Source: Solirubrobacter ginsenosidimutans (GTDB taxonomy: Bacteria; Actinomycetota; Thermoleophilia; Solirubrobacterales; Solirubrobacteraceae). From it: 64,000 bases of DNA. The position numbers and the translations under genes were made by a program. Shown here one piece after another: positions 9,280 to 17,752 of the stretch. Below the pieces are notes generated by a model that saw only the letters and a program-made list of their open reading frames with translations, did not search any database and had not been told where the DNA came from. Numbering within the stretch: position 1 is the stretch's first letter; every line of letters begins with the position of its first letter. The stretch spans positions 3,014-67,013 of the forward strand of contig NZ_JAPDOD010000048.1 of the NCBI RefSeq assembly GCF_027587205.1. Direction: 5' to 3'.

Positions 9280-11703
9280 ATGGGCAAGTGCCGGACCGCC
9301 GGCGTCGTCGCGACGCTGGCTTTCGCGTGTGTGGCGCCGGGAGCGCACGCACAGACGCTGCAGCCGCTGGACAAGCAGCAGGTGCAGGACCAGTACGACA
9401 TGAGTTGGGGCGACTACAAGCCGATCCCCAACACGAACTACCAGGACCCGGCGGTGCAGCCGACGGTCAAGAAGTGGAAGGTCGCGCTGGTCCTCGGCGA
9501 CTTCCCGAACCGGCCGTTCTACGTGACGCAGGCGCCCGGATCGACGATCTTCGGCAACCCGCAGGCGACCGCCGCCAACGTGCCGCGGGCGGACGTCGGC
9601 CGCTTCTACGCCGACTTCCTCAACAAGCCGCAGGCGCTGAACAACTTCCAGACCATGAACCGGTACTGGATGGAGGACTCCTTCGGCAAGTACGGCGTCG
9701 ACGTCACCCCGTTCGGCCCGTACGCGATGGACTTCAAGGACTACCAGTACTGGGCGCCGACCACGAACTGCCCGACGGCCACGGTCACGCCGTGCGGGAA
9801 GAACTTCAGCTCCGAGCTGCGGGCCAAGTGGACCGCCGACGTGGGCGCGGCGACCGTCGCGTCCTTCGACAACATCTTCTGGGTCTCCGCCGGCCAGGAT
9901 CAGAGCTCGACCTGGCAGGAGTTCGGCAACGGCAAGTTCCTCAACGAGAACTCGATCCCGGACGCCTTCGGGCCGAAGGCGCTCGATCCGACGCTCGCCA
10001 ACTGGGCCTCCTCGCGCTACGTGCCGTGGACCTCGTGGGTCGCGCGGTCCAACGTCTGGCCGAGCGCGTCGGGCAACAGCTCGACCGAGGCTGAGAGCTC
10101 CGGCATGGCGACCTACGCCCACGAGCTCTCGCACAACCTGAGCATCCCGGACAACTACAACAACCCGTTCGGCGAGGTCCAGCAGCGCGCCGCCACGGGC
10201 ATCTGGGACATGCTCAGCCGCGGCTCCTTCAACGGCCCCGGCGGCACCCACACCCGCTGGCAGATCCCGCCCACGCAGGGCGGCTCGCTCGGCGCGATGC
10301 ACAACGTGCGCAACAAGCGAAAGCTCAACTTCCTCGACGACAGCGAGCTGTTGCGGTTGAACCGCAACGGGCTCGCACAGACCGGCCTGGCCGTGAGCGA
10401 GGTCACCGCGCGCGAGGTCGAGCCCGGCCCGAACGCCGGCGGCGTGCAGGTCACGCTCGACGGCGGCGACAAGACCGCGCCGTGCGACTGGAACACCAAC
10501 CCGCTCTGCGACGGCGTCCGCTCAGGCCCGAACGGCACCACCACCAACACCTGGAACCACTACACGATCGAGGTCGTGCAGCGGATCGGCGCGGACTCGT
10601 TCACGCCCGCCCAGGGCGTGCTGATCTCCAAGACCAAGGACAACAACTCCTCCTGCGGCACCTACTCGTGCTTCGTCTGGATCATCGACGCGCACCCGGA
10701 GGACATCAACCGCCTGGACTTCGTCAAGCCGGACGGCACGCCGCAGAAGGTCACGATCGCCGACCCGCGCCAGCTCAACGACGCGACGTTCAACGCGGGC
10801 ACCAACTCGGGCACCTCGTACGAGTACGAGGACACCGCGAACCGCCTGCACTTCTACATCCTCGACGTCCGCAAGGACGCCGCGGGCGTCGTGCACTACA
10901 AGGTCGCCGTCAAGTCGCTGGACGGCGCGGGCCCGCAGACCCGCGGGGTCAAGCTCTCGACGCCCACGCCCGGCACCGCCGACGGCTTCGCCACGTGCAC
11001 GTTCGGGCTCACCAACACGGGCGCGGCGGCGGCGACGCCCAACGTCCATCCGCAGGACGCCTCCGCGTTCCTCGGCTCCGACGTGTACCGCCTCTCGGCC
11101 ACGGCGAACGGCGCGGGTTGGTCGGCGCAGCTGAAGAACGCGCTCGCCACGGCGAAGTTCGGTGAGACGATCCAGGTGCCGGTCTACGTCACCAAGGGCG
11201 CCGGCGCCGGCTCGGTCACGCTGCAGGCGACGTCGGAGAGCGATCCGAGCAAGAGCGTGTCGGCGAGTTGCTCCGACGCGAGCGTCGGCGGCACGGTGCC
11301 CGCGACGCTGGCACTCACCACCGGCACGCCCGCGAACTTCGGCCCCTTCACCCCGGGCGTCGCTCGCGACTACACCGCCACGATGGCCGCGACCGTCACC
11401 TCGACGGCCGGTGACGCCGCGCTCAGCGTGGCCGATCCGAGCACTGCGAACCCCGGCAAGCTGGTCAACGGGACGTTCACGCTCGCCACGCCGATCACCG
11501 TGAAGGCGTCCAGCGGCGCCGGCACGGGTGGCGACTACACGCCGGTCGGCGGTACCACCGCGCCGGTGCTCGCCTACAGCGGCCCGGTCTCCAACGACGC
11601 CGTCACCGTCGGCTTCCGCCAGACGATCGGCGCCAATGAGGCCCTGCGCACCGGGGCGTACGCCAAGACGCTGACGTTCACGCTCAGCACGACGACTCCG
11701 TAG
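9280..11703 (+). CDS. Secreted M6-like zinc metalloprotease (paralogue 2) with C-terminal WxL-like module
   Basis: 807 aa, signal peptide ending AHA before QTLQPLD, RBS-like G-run just upstream of the ATG. The overall sequence follows paralogue 1 from VQDQYDMSWGDYKPIPNTN onward. The zinc motif is HELSHNLSIPD (residues 281-291), with Ser where the family has Gly. The Met-turn is intact (WDMLSRGSFNGPGG). Cys pairs CDWNTNPLC and CGTYSC correspond to those of paralogue 1. The C-terminal ~140 residues are the shared module and include a longer insert before the final block. It probably arose by tandem duplication with paralogue 1; both are preceded by their own RBS. Confidence 0.84.
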   Translation: MGKCRTAGVVATLAFACVAPGAHAQTLQPLDKQQVQDQYDMSWGDYKPIPNTNYQDPAVQPTVKKWKVALVLGDFPNRPFYVTQAPGSTIFGNPQATAANVPRADVGRFYADFLNKPQALNNFQTMNRYWMEDSFGKYGVDVTPFGPYAMDFKDYQYWAPTTNCPTATVTPCGKNFSSELRAKWTADVGAATVASFDNIFWVSAGQDQSSTWQEFGNGKFLNENSIPDAFGPKALDPTLANWASSRYVPWTSWVARSNVWPSASGNSSTEAESSGMATYAHELSHNLSIPDNYNNPFGEVQQRAATGIWDMLSRGSFNGPGGTHTRWQIPPTQGGSLGAMHNVRNKRKLNFLDDSELLRLNRNGLAQTGLAVSEVTAREVEPGPNAGGVQVTLDGGDKTAPCDWNTNPLCDGVRSGPNGTTTNTWNHYTIEVVQRIGADSFTPAQGVLISKTKDNNSSCGTYSCFVWIIDAHPEDINRLDFVKPDGTPQKVTIADPRQLNDATFNAGTNSGTSYEYEDTANRLHFYILDVRKDAAGVVHYKVAVKSLDGAGPQTRGVKLSTPTPGTADGFATCTFGLTNTGAAAATPNVHPQDASAFLGSDVYRLSATANGAGWSAQLKNALATAKFGETIQVPVYVTKGAGAGSVTLQATSESDPSKSVSASCSDASVGGTVPATLALTTGTPANFGPFTPGVARDYTATMAATVTSTAGDAALSVADPSTANPGKLVNGTFTLATPITVKASSGAGTGGDYTPVGGTTAPVLAYSGPVSNDAVTVGFRQTIGANEALRTGAYAKTLTFTLSTTTP
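11284..11703 (+). other. WxL-like C-terminal module, copy 2
   Basis: Starts VGGTVPATLALTTGTPANFG and ends YAKTLTFTLSTTTP. Same block order as copy 1, with an extra ~20-residue Gly/Thr-rich insert between the NGTFTLA strand and the VSNDAVTVGFRQ strand. Confidence 0.7.
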
Positions 11704-11710
11704 CCGGACG

Positions 11711-11749
11711 GACGCCGCCGCCGGTCGCGCTCACGCGGCCGGCGGCGTC
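11711..11749 (+). terminator. Bidirectional terminator-like hairpin between convergent genes
   Basis: GACGCCGCCG (11711-11720) pairs with CGGCGGCGTC (11740-11749). It lies between the 3' end of protease 2 and the converging TetR gene, whose last codons form one arm. Confidence 0.5.
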
Positions 11750-12342
11750 TCCGCGGGGTTGAGGAAGAGGGCGATCAGATCGGCGTAGGTCTCCTCGAGC
11801 TCGATCGAGCCCTCGTCCAGGTACTCCTGGAGCTGCAGGCCGTCCAGCACCGCGATGACGACCGCGGCGAGGCGGTGCGGCGGCAACGCGTCAATCACGC
11901 GCCCGGCCGCCTGCTCGGCGGCGATCAACCGGGTGAGGTCCCCGCGCAGGGCGCGGTAGCGCTCGACGAAGTGGTCGTGCGCCGGATGCTCGGCGTCCAT
12001 GGCCTCGGCCGCCAGCACCAGCAGCATGCGGATCAGACCCCGGTTCGGGGCACTCGCGCGCACATAGGCGCGCATCGTCGCCACCAGCACGCGGTCGTTG
12101 TCCTCGAAGAGCTTGACGACCGTCTCCGCGTTGTCCTGCTCGTGCTGGTCGAGCGCCGCGACGAGCAGCTCGGTCTTGCTGGGGAAGTGGTACAGCAGAC
12201 CCTGGCGGGACACCCCGGCCTCGGCGGCGATCGCGTCGATCGAGACGCTGCGGAAGCCGCGGCCGGCGAACACGCCGATCGCCACCTCGAGGATGCGGTC
12301 GCGCGTCACCTGGCCCTGCGGGGTCGTGAAGGTCTTGGCCAT
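11731..12342 (-). CDS. TetR/AcrR-family transcriptional regulator
   Basis: 203 aa. The N-terminal TetR DNA-binding domain is clear: TRDRILEVAIGVFAGRGFRSVSIDAIAAEAGVSRQ then LLYHFPSKTELLVAAL (residues 14-63). The all-helical ligand/dimer domain fills the rest and is not diagnostic. It is transcribed divergently from the DUF1080 gene, with 94 bp to the preferred start of that gene. A striking set of 22-bp repeats lies in the gap, so autoregulation and control of the secreted-protein genes are plausible. A possible -10 (TAGTCT) lies 9 nt before its ATG. Confidence 0.93.
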   Translation of the reverse strand: MAKTFTTPQGQVTRDRILEVAIGVFAGRGFRSVSIDAIAAEAGVSRQGLLYHFPSKTELLVAALDQHEQDNAETVVKLFEDNDRVLVATMRAYVRASAPNRGLIRMLLVLAAEAMDAEHPAHDHFVERYRALRGDLTRLIAAEQAAGRVIDALPPHRLAAVVIAVLDGLQLQEYLDEGSIELEETYADLIALFLNPAETPPAA

Positions 12343-12369
12343 CTCGCGACAAGACTATTGCGGGTTGAC

Positions 12370-12421
12370 GGTCTGACGGTTCCGTAAGTAGGGTCTGACA
12401 GGTTAGTAAGTCGGGTCTGTC
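12370..12421. promoter_or_regulatory. Three in-phase 22-bp repeats between TetR and DUF1080 genes
   Basis: GGTCTGAC at 12370, GGTCTGAC at 12392 and GGTCTGTC at 12414 are spaced exactly 22 bp, two helical turns. Units 1 and 2 also share GTAAGT at the same internal offset (12384 and 12406). TTGACG at 12365-12370 with TAGGGT at 12389-12394 gives a possible sigma-70 promoter with 18-bp spacing for the rightward gene. The arrangement suggests a multi-site operator, most simply for the adjacent TetR protein. Confidence 0.6.
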
Positions 12422-12436
12422 ATGAGGAGACGTTCC

Positions 12437-14002
12437 GTGTTGCGGATCAAGCAAGTTGGGTTGGCGGTGGGCGTGGCGCTCGCGCTGGCGGCGGCGCCGG
12501 GCGTCGCGCACGCCGAGCCGGGGTACACGACGATCTTCGATGGCACTCCGACCGGGTCGGACGCCTCGTTCGACAAGTGGGCGCAGGTCGGCGGCGGCAA
12601 CATCGCGCTGCAGGCCGACGGCACGATGCGGACCTCGTCGGGGTTCGGGATGCGCTGGTACACGGTCAAGTCGTTCGGCGACATGTCGCTGAAGGTCGAG
12701 TACCGCGACGCGCGCACGGCGCCGGGTTACTCGAACGGCGGCGTGCTGGTGCGCTTCCCGGACCCGCGGACGCCGGCGGCGCAGACGCCCACGTCCTGGG
12801 CGTACGACTGGGCGGGCGCGAGCGGTCCGTTCCCGCCGGCCAAGCACTACCAGAGCGACCCGGCGTCGAGCGATCTCGGCCTGCAGACGAGCTGCCAGCG
12901 GGCCATCCCTTCGCTCATCCCGGCCGAGTGGGCGCCCACCTGGGTCCCGGTGGTCTGCGGCGAGGAGGTCCAGATCAACGACTCGCCGGACGGCGGCGAC
13001 CTCGACCCGCGCAAGACCGGCTCCGTCTATGGCTTCGCCGACCTCGACGCACAGCGCTCGAACGCGGTCGAGCGCTACCCCGCCCTCGGCGCGTGGCACA
13101 CGATGGAGGTCCGCACCGTCGGCCAGCAGTACACGGTCCTCGTCGACGGCAAGGTGATCAACCAGTGGGACGGAGCGGTCCCGATGAGCTTCCCGTCGCG
13201 CGGTCTGGGTGACCCGCCGACGATGGCCCGCCAGCTCGCCAGCGGCTACATCGGCCTGCAGGACCATCAGGACGGCGACGTCGTCGAGTACCGCGACGTC
13301 CGGGTGAAGGAGCTGGCCGCAACGCCGAAGAACACGGCGGCGCCGGTCGTGGCCGGCGACGGGTTCACGGGTCGCCCCCTGACCTGCACCACGGGCACGT
13401 GGAGCAATGTCGACGCCAACCAGGCGTACGTGATCGACTGGATCCGCTCCAACCCGCCGGTCAACGACGCGCCGACCGACGAGCAGATGGGCAACGTCAA
13501 GGTCGCCACGGGGGCGACCTACACGCCCTCCAGCGCGGATCTCGGCAAGGTCGTCTGGTGCCGGGTGACGGCGATCAACGCCGCCGGCGCGACCGCGTGG
13601 GCGACCAAGGCGGCGCCGGCGATCACCTTCGCGAGCGACGCGGCCGGAACCGTCGGCGGCTCAGTCCCGGCGACGCTGGCCCTCACGCTCGGCGCACCGG
13701 CGACGTTCGGCGCGTTCACGCCGGGCGTGGCGAAGGACTACGCCGCGTCGACCACGGCCACGATCACCTCGAGCGCCGGTGACGCCGCACTGGCCGTCAG
13801 CGATCCGGGCCACCTGACGAACGGCACGTTCTCGCTGCCGCAGGCGCTGCGGGTCGAGTTCTCCAAGGCGGTCTGGACGGGTCCGGCCTCCAACGACAGC
13901 TCGACGATCACGTTCCGCCAGCACATCGGCGCGACGGACGCGCTGCGCACCGGCGCGTACACGAAGACGCTGACGTTCACGCTCAGCACTACAACGCCGT
14001 AG
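12437..14002 (+). CDS. Secreted DUF1080 (3-keto-disaccharide hydrolase-like) protein with Ig-like domain and WxL-like module
   Basis: 521 aa from the GTG at 12437. An in-frame ATG at 12422 exists, but GAGGAGA at 12424-12430 is an ideal RBS for the GTG and the ATG has none. Signal peptide ends AHA. The first domain (GYTTIFDGT, then FGDMSLKVEYRDA and GGVLVRFPDP, near the end SGYIGLQDHQDGDVVEYRDVRVKEL) is the DUF1080 jelly-roll, a family linked to 3-keto-glycoside hydrolysis or carbohydrate binding. A bacterial Ig-like unit follows (NTAAPVVAGDGFTGRPLTC to VVWCRVTAINAAGATA). The shared C-terminal module closes the protein. Catalytic activity is uncertain. Confidence 0.8.
   Translation: MLRIKQVGLAVGVALALAAAPGVAHAEPGYTTIFDGTPTGSDASFDKWAQVGGGNIALQADGTMRTSSGFGMRWYTVKSFGDMSLKVEYRDARTAPGYSNGGVLVRFPDPRTPAAQTPTSWAYDWAGASGPFPPAKHYQSDPASSDLGLQTSCQRAIPSLIPAEWAPTWVPVVCGEEVQINDSPDGGDLDPRKTGSVYGFADLDAQRSNAVERYPALGAWHTMEVRTVGQQYTVLVDGKVINQWDGAVPMSFPSRGLGDPPTMARQLASGYIGLQDHQDGDVVEYRDVRVKELAATPKNTAAPVVAGDGFTGRPLTCTTGTWSNVDANQAYVIDWIRSNPPVNDAPTDEQMGNVKVATGATYTPSSADLGKVVWCRVTAINAAGATAWATKAAPAITFASDAAGTVGGSVPATLALTLGAPATFGAFTPGVAKDYAASTTATITSSAGDAALAVSDPGHLTNGTFSLPQALRVEFSKAVWTGPASNDSSTITFRQHIGATDALRTGAYTKTLTFTLSTTTP
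13649..14002 (+). other. WxL-like C-terminal module, copy 3
   Basis: Starts TVGGSVPATLALTLGAPATFG and ends YTKTLTFTLSTTTP, with DPGHLTNGTFSLPQALRV and a VWTGPASND stretch. Very close in DNA and protein to copy 4, suggesting recent exchange or duplication. Confidence 0.7.
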
Positions 14003-14021
14003 GAGCTTCTCATCTCGCTTT

Positions 14022-14050
14022 CCGCCGCGGCCCATGTCGGGTCGCGGCGG
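14022..14050 (+). terminator. 12-bp hairpin downstream of the DUF1080 gene
   Basis: CCGCCGCGGCCC (14022-14033) pairs with GGGTCGCGGCGG (14039-14050), one G-U pair, loop ATGTC. No T-tract follows. It separates the DUF1080 gene from protease 3. Confidence 0.55.
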
Positions 14051-14167
14051 GTGCGACAGCGGTCGTCCACGGCGCTCTGGACTTCTGGCACGTGACGGAT
14101 GCGCGAGAAGTCCGACGACACGTAGGTTTGCTTCAGGGTCGTAGAGGAAGCACTTCCAGGAGGTGTC

Positions 14168-16771
14168 GTGCCGAGGTTCCGTCTTTGTCGCCAGGCTGCG
14201 TTGGGCATTGCGCTCGTCGCCGGTTTCGCTGCGCCCGCGGCCGCATCGGCCGCGGTACCACCGCTCGATCCGCAGCAGGTCGAGGATCAGCAGAACATGA
14301 CGTTCGACGATTTCAAGCCGATCCCAGGCGTCGACTGGGCGACCAACGGCGCGGTCCCGACGAGCAAGAAGGTGACGATCTCGCTCGTCGCGTTCGACTT
14401 CGACGACCAGCCGTTCGTCATTACCCAGCCCAAGAAGAGCGATCCCTTCGGCAACCCGCAGATCGATCCGGTCCCGCGGGCGGACGTCCCGAAGTTCTAC
14501 GCCGATTTCTACAACAAGCCGAGCGCGCTCAACCACGGCCACACGATCAACGGCTACTGGATGGAGCAGAGCGGCGGCAAGGTCGGCATCACCGACATCA
14601 AGACGTACGGCCCCTACCGGATGCCGAAGAAGCTCTACCAGTACGGCGTCAACGACATCGGCCAGCAGGGCAAGCCGACGGGCAACGGCTGCCCGGCCGC
14701 GACCACCGTCACGGGCGCGCAGACGGCCACGCAGACGATCACGGTCGACGACTCGGCGTTCTTCTACGTCGGCGACGTGATCACGTTCAGCGCGGTCACA
14801 CCGTCAGGTACCAAGACGGTCACCGCGATCCCGGACGCCACTCACATCACGGTCAGCGTGCCGATCACGGTCGCCAACGGCGCCACCGTCCAGGACTGCG
14901 TCAACACGAACTTCAACACCGACGCCAACGCCCTCTGGAACGCGGACACCGGCTGCGCGGCGACCAACTGCGGGTCGACGATCCACCTGTTCGTCTACGC
15001 CGGCTATGACGAGACCTCGGTCTGGCAGGAGTTCGGCGAGATGATGTTCCAGAACAAGGAAGACATCCCGCACGCCGTCTGGGGCAACCCGAATCCGAAG
15101 AAGCCCAACTGGGTGGCCAGTCGCTACGTCGACTGGACCTCGTGGTTCGCGGGCGAGCAGCAGTGGGGCGAGTCGAGCATCCGCCAGGGCGAGAGCTCGG
15201 GCACGATCACCCACGAGATCAGCCACAACATCTTCTCGGTCGGCGACAACAACAACAATCCCTACGTCACGCCGTACCACCGCGTGGGTTCCGGGACCTG
15301 GGACATGATGGACCGCGGGTCCTTCAACGGGCCCGGCGGCCCGCACAACCGCTGGGAGGTGCCGGCGCAGTACGGCGCCTCGATGGGCGCGGAACACACG
15401 CTGCGCTCCAAGGTCGGCATGGGCTTCGTGCCCAACTCGCAGGTGCTGCGCGTCAACCGCAACGGGCTCGCGCAGTCCGGTCTGGCGGTGGCGGATGTCG
15501 TCGCCCGCGCGGTCAACGCCGAGCCCCAGGCCACCGGCATCCGCTCCGGCATCCAGGTGTTCCTGGACGGGTCGGCGCCGGTCGACAAGGAGCCGACGTG
15601 TGACATCAACACCAACCCGACGTGCGACGGCGGTGGGCCGAGCGGCCAGTGGACGAACTACTCGCTCGAGACCGTCCAGCGCGTCGGCTACGGCTCCTTC
15701 GAGCCCGACAACGGCGTCCTGATCGCCAAGAACAAGGCCTGGGCGTCGGGCGCGACGCGCGGCACCGAGGGCTCCCAGTGCGGCTACAACTGCTTCACCT
15801 GGGTCGAGGACGCGCACCCCGAGGACATGAACCAGGTCGACTACTACAAGCCCGACGGCACCCCCGTCATGCGCACGGTGGCCGACTACCGGCAGCTCAA
15901 CGACGCGCTGTTCCACGCGGGGACCAACTCGGGCTCGTCCGCGGAGTACGTCGACGCGGCCAACAACCTGCACTTCTACGTGATCGACAAGTACACGGAC
16001 GCCCGCGGCATCCTGCACTACCACGTGGGCGTCCAGAACACGACCGGCGCCGGCCCGCAGAAGCGCGGCGTCTCGGTGGCCACCGAGGCCGGTGACGCGC
16101 TGAACACCTGCACGTTCAAGCTCACCAACACCGGCGCCGCCGCGACGACCGACCCCGCCCTGCACCCGCAGGACGAGACGGCATCGCTGAACAACGACAT
16201 CTACCGCCTGTCCGCCTCGGCCTCCGGCCAGGGCTGGTCGGCGGACCTGCGCAACGCGCTCGCCACCGCGAAGTTCGGCGAGAGCATCGACGTGCCGGTC
16301 TACGTCTCCCACGCCTCGGCGGCGGAGCCGGGCAACACGGTGACGCTGACCGCGACGTCGGTGAGCGATCCGTCGAAGACCGCCACCGCCACCTGCGCGC
16401 AGGCGCAGACCGGCGGGACCGTGGGTGGCTCGGTGCCGGCGACGCTGTCGCTGACGCTGGGTGGACCGGCCGCGTTCGCTCCGTTCCAGCCGGGCGTCGA
16501 CAAGGACTACGCCGCGTCGACCCCCGCCACGGTCACCTCGACCGCGGGTGACGCGACGCTCAGCGTGAGCGATCCCGGCCACCTCACCAACGGCGCGTTC
16601 TCGCTGCCCGAGGCGCTGCGGGTGGAGTTCTCGAAGTCGACGTGGAGCGGGCCGGCATCCAACGACCTCTCCACGATCACGTTCCGACAGCACATCGGCG
16701 CGACGGACGCGCTGCGTACGGGTGCGTACAGCAAGACCCTCACGTTCACGCTCTCGACGACCACTCCGTAG
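14168..16771 (+). CDS. Secreted M6-like zinc metalloprotease (paralogue 3) with internal insert and C-terminal WxL-like module
   Basis: 867 aa, GTG start with a textbook AGGAGGTG at 14158-14165. Signal peptide ends ASA. Same family as paralogues 1 and 2 (VEDQQNMTFDDFKPIPGVD at the mature N-terminus). The zinc motif HEISHNIFSVGD (residues 349-360) carries one extra residue before the Asp; the Met-turn is WDMMDRGSFNGPGGP. Residues about 175-245 are an insert absent from the other two: a Thr/Val-rich beta domain (TVTGAQTATQTITVDDSAFF to PITVANGATVQDC) bracketed by cysteines, placed before the catalytic core. The shared module ends the protein. Confidence 0.85.
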   Translation: MPRFRLCRQAALGIALVAGFAAPAAASAAVPPLDPQQVEDQQNMTFDDFKPIPGVDWATNGAVPTSKKVTISLVAFDFDDQPFVITQPKKSDPFGNPQIDPVPRADVPKFYADFYNKPSALNHGHTINGYWMEQSGGKVGITDIKTYGPYRMPKKLYQYGVNDIGQQGKPTGNGCPAATTVTGAQTATQTITVDDSAFFYVGDVITFSAVTPSGTKTVTAIPDATHITVSVPITVANGATVQDCVNTNFNTDANALWNADTGCAATNCGSTIHLFVYAGYDETSVWQEFGEMMFQNKEDIPHAVWGNPNPKKPNWVASRYVDWTSWFAGEQQWGESSIRQGESSGTITHEISHNIFSVGDNNNNPYVTPYHRVGSGTWDMMDRGSFNGPGGPHNRWEVPAQYGASMGAEHTLRSKVGMGFVPNSQVLRVNRNGLAQSGLAVADVVARAVNAEPQATGIRSGIQVFLDGSAPVDKEPTCDINTNPTCDGGGPSGQWTNYSLETVQRVGYGSFEPDNGVLIAKNKAWASGATRGTEGSQCGYNCFTWVEDAHPEDMNQVDYYKPDGTPVMRTVADYRQLNDALFHAGTNSGSSAEYVDAANNLHFYVIDKYTDARGILHYHVGVQNTTGAGPQKRGVSVATEAGDALNTCTFKLTNTGAAATTDPALHPQDETASLNNDIYRLSASASGQGWSADLRNALATAKFGESIDVPVYVSHASAAEPGNTVTLTATSVSDPSKTATATCAQAQTGGTVGGSVPATLSLTLGGPAAFAPFQPGVDKDYAASTPATVTSTAGDATLSVSDPGHLTNGAFSLPEALRVEFSKSTWSGPASNDLSTITFRQHIGATDALRTGAYSKTLTFTLSTTTP
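16418..16771 (+). other. WxL-like C-terminal module, copy 4
   Basis: Starts GGTVGGSVPATLSLTLGGPAA and ends YSKTLTFTLSTTTP. Shares DPGHLTNGxFSLPxALRVEFSK with copy 3. Confidence 0.7.
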
Positions 16772-17180
16772 CCCTCTGGTCGTCGTGATCGCCGCCGCCG
16801 CAGCGCTCTCCAGCTGCGGCGGCGGCGCCTCCTCCGGGCACGCGCCGCCGCCGAACGTGGCGGTGGTCGTGCCCGACGGCGTGTTGCGCGAGCTCGGCGA
16901 GCCCTGTGCCGGCGGCGAGCCGTACCTGTACGCGCACGCCACCGCGGCGTTCCGGATCGAGGACGCCGGCGGGAAGACGGTCCTGCGGGGCGAGCTGCCC
17001 GAGGGCAAGGCGATCGCCGCGCTCAATCATGATCCGGGTGTGCCTCGCGTCCCGACCTTCTGCCGTTTCGAGCTGCACGCCGACCTGGCGACGAGCGCTC
17101 GGTACCGACTCGTCCTCCCCGAGGGCGATCCGGTCCCGCTCGCGTTCAAGGACGGCAAGGCGACGGCGGTGATCGGGTGA
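16722..17180 (+). CDS. Small putative lipoprotein, function unknown
   Basis: 152 aa if read from the GTG at 16722, overlapping the protease 3 coding region by 50 bp. That start gives an Arg-rich n-region, then PLVVVIAAAAALSSC with a lipobox Cys at residue 32. A start at the GTG at 16785 would leave too short a signal. The mature part has two further cysteines (GEPCAGGEP, PTFCRFELH) and a beta-rich look (FRIEDAGGKTVLRGELPEGKAI). I do not recognise the family. It is coupled to the next thioredoxin-like gene by a GTGA overlap, so the two lipoproteins are likely co-produced; a disulfide-related role is conceivable but unproven. Confidence 0.6.
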   Translation: MRTARPSRSRSRRPLRSPLVVVIAAAAALSSCGGGASSGHAPPPNVAVVVPDGVLRELGEPCAGGEPYLYAHATAAFRIEDAGGKTVLRGELPEGKAIAALNHDPGVPRVPTFCRFELHADLATSARYRLVLPEGDPVPLAFKDGKATAVIG

Positions 17181-17725
17181 GGCGGGTCGTCTGCCTCTGC
17201 ATGGTGCTGCTGTTGGCCGGCTGCGGCGGGGCCGCCCTGTCACATGACGGCGGGCGGGCGACGCTTCCGGGTCCGCTGCCGTCGGGCGTGCGCTTCGCGG
17301 CCGCGACCTCAAAGGCACAGGCCCCGCCGTTCTCGCTCAAGCTCCTCGACGGCACGCCGGTGCAGGCCGCCAAGCTCTGGGGCGACCGGCCGGTGGTCGT
17401 GTTCTTCTTCGCCTCGTGGTGCAGCCGCTGCGCGGCGCAGCAGGACCGGCTGGCCCCGCTGGTCAAGCGCTACCGCGACGTCGTCACGTTCGTCGGCGTG
17501 GGCGCGCAGGACAAGGCACCGGCGGTCAAGTCCTGGCTCGACGCGCACGACGTGACCTATCCGGTGGCGATCGACGGCGGGCAGGACATGTGGCGCCGCT
17601 ACGCGGTCCGTCAGCCACCGGCGGTGGTGCTGATCGCCCCCGGCGGCAAGCTCGAGCGCGGGTGGACGGGCGGCGTCACGACCGACGTCCTCGACACCGA
17701 GCTCAAGCGCCTTGTCCAGCGCTGA
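17177..17725 (+). CDS. TlpA/ResA-like thioredoxin-fold lipoprotein
   Basis: 182 aa. Lipobox LLLAGC with Cys at about residue 16. The domain begins APPFSLKLLDGTPVQAAKLWGDRPVVVFFFASWCSRC; the redox motif is WCSRC. The cis-Pro region is RQPPAVVLIAPGG and the C-terminus is the usual GGVTTDVLDTELKRLV helix. Membrane-anchored proteins of this type reduce or exchange disulfides outside the cell, for example during cytochrome c maturation or on secreted proteins. The cysteine-bearing secreted proteases upstream are possible clients (inference). Confidence 0.85.
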   Translation: MRRVVCLCMVLLLAGCGGAALSHDGGRATLPGPLPSGVRFAAATSKAQAPPFSLKLLDGTPVQAAKLWGDRPVVVFFFASWCSRCAAQQDRLAPLVKRYRDVVTFVGVGAQDKAPAVKSWLDAHDVTYPVAIDGGQDMWRRYAVRQPPAVVLIAPGGKLERGWTGGVTTDVLDTELKRLVQR

Positions 17726-17752
17726 ATCTCGCTCTGCGATGCTTGCCGTCGC

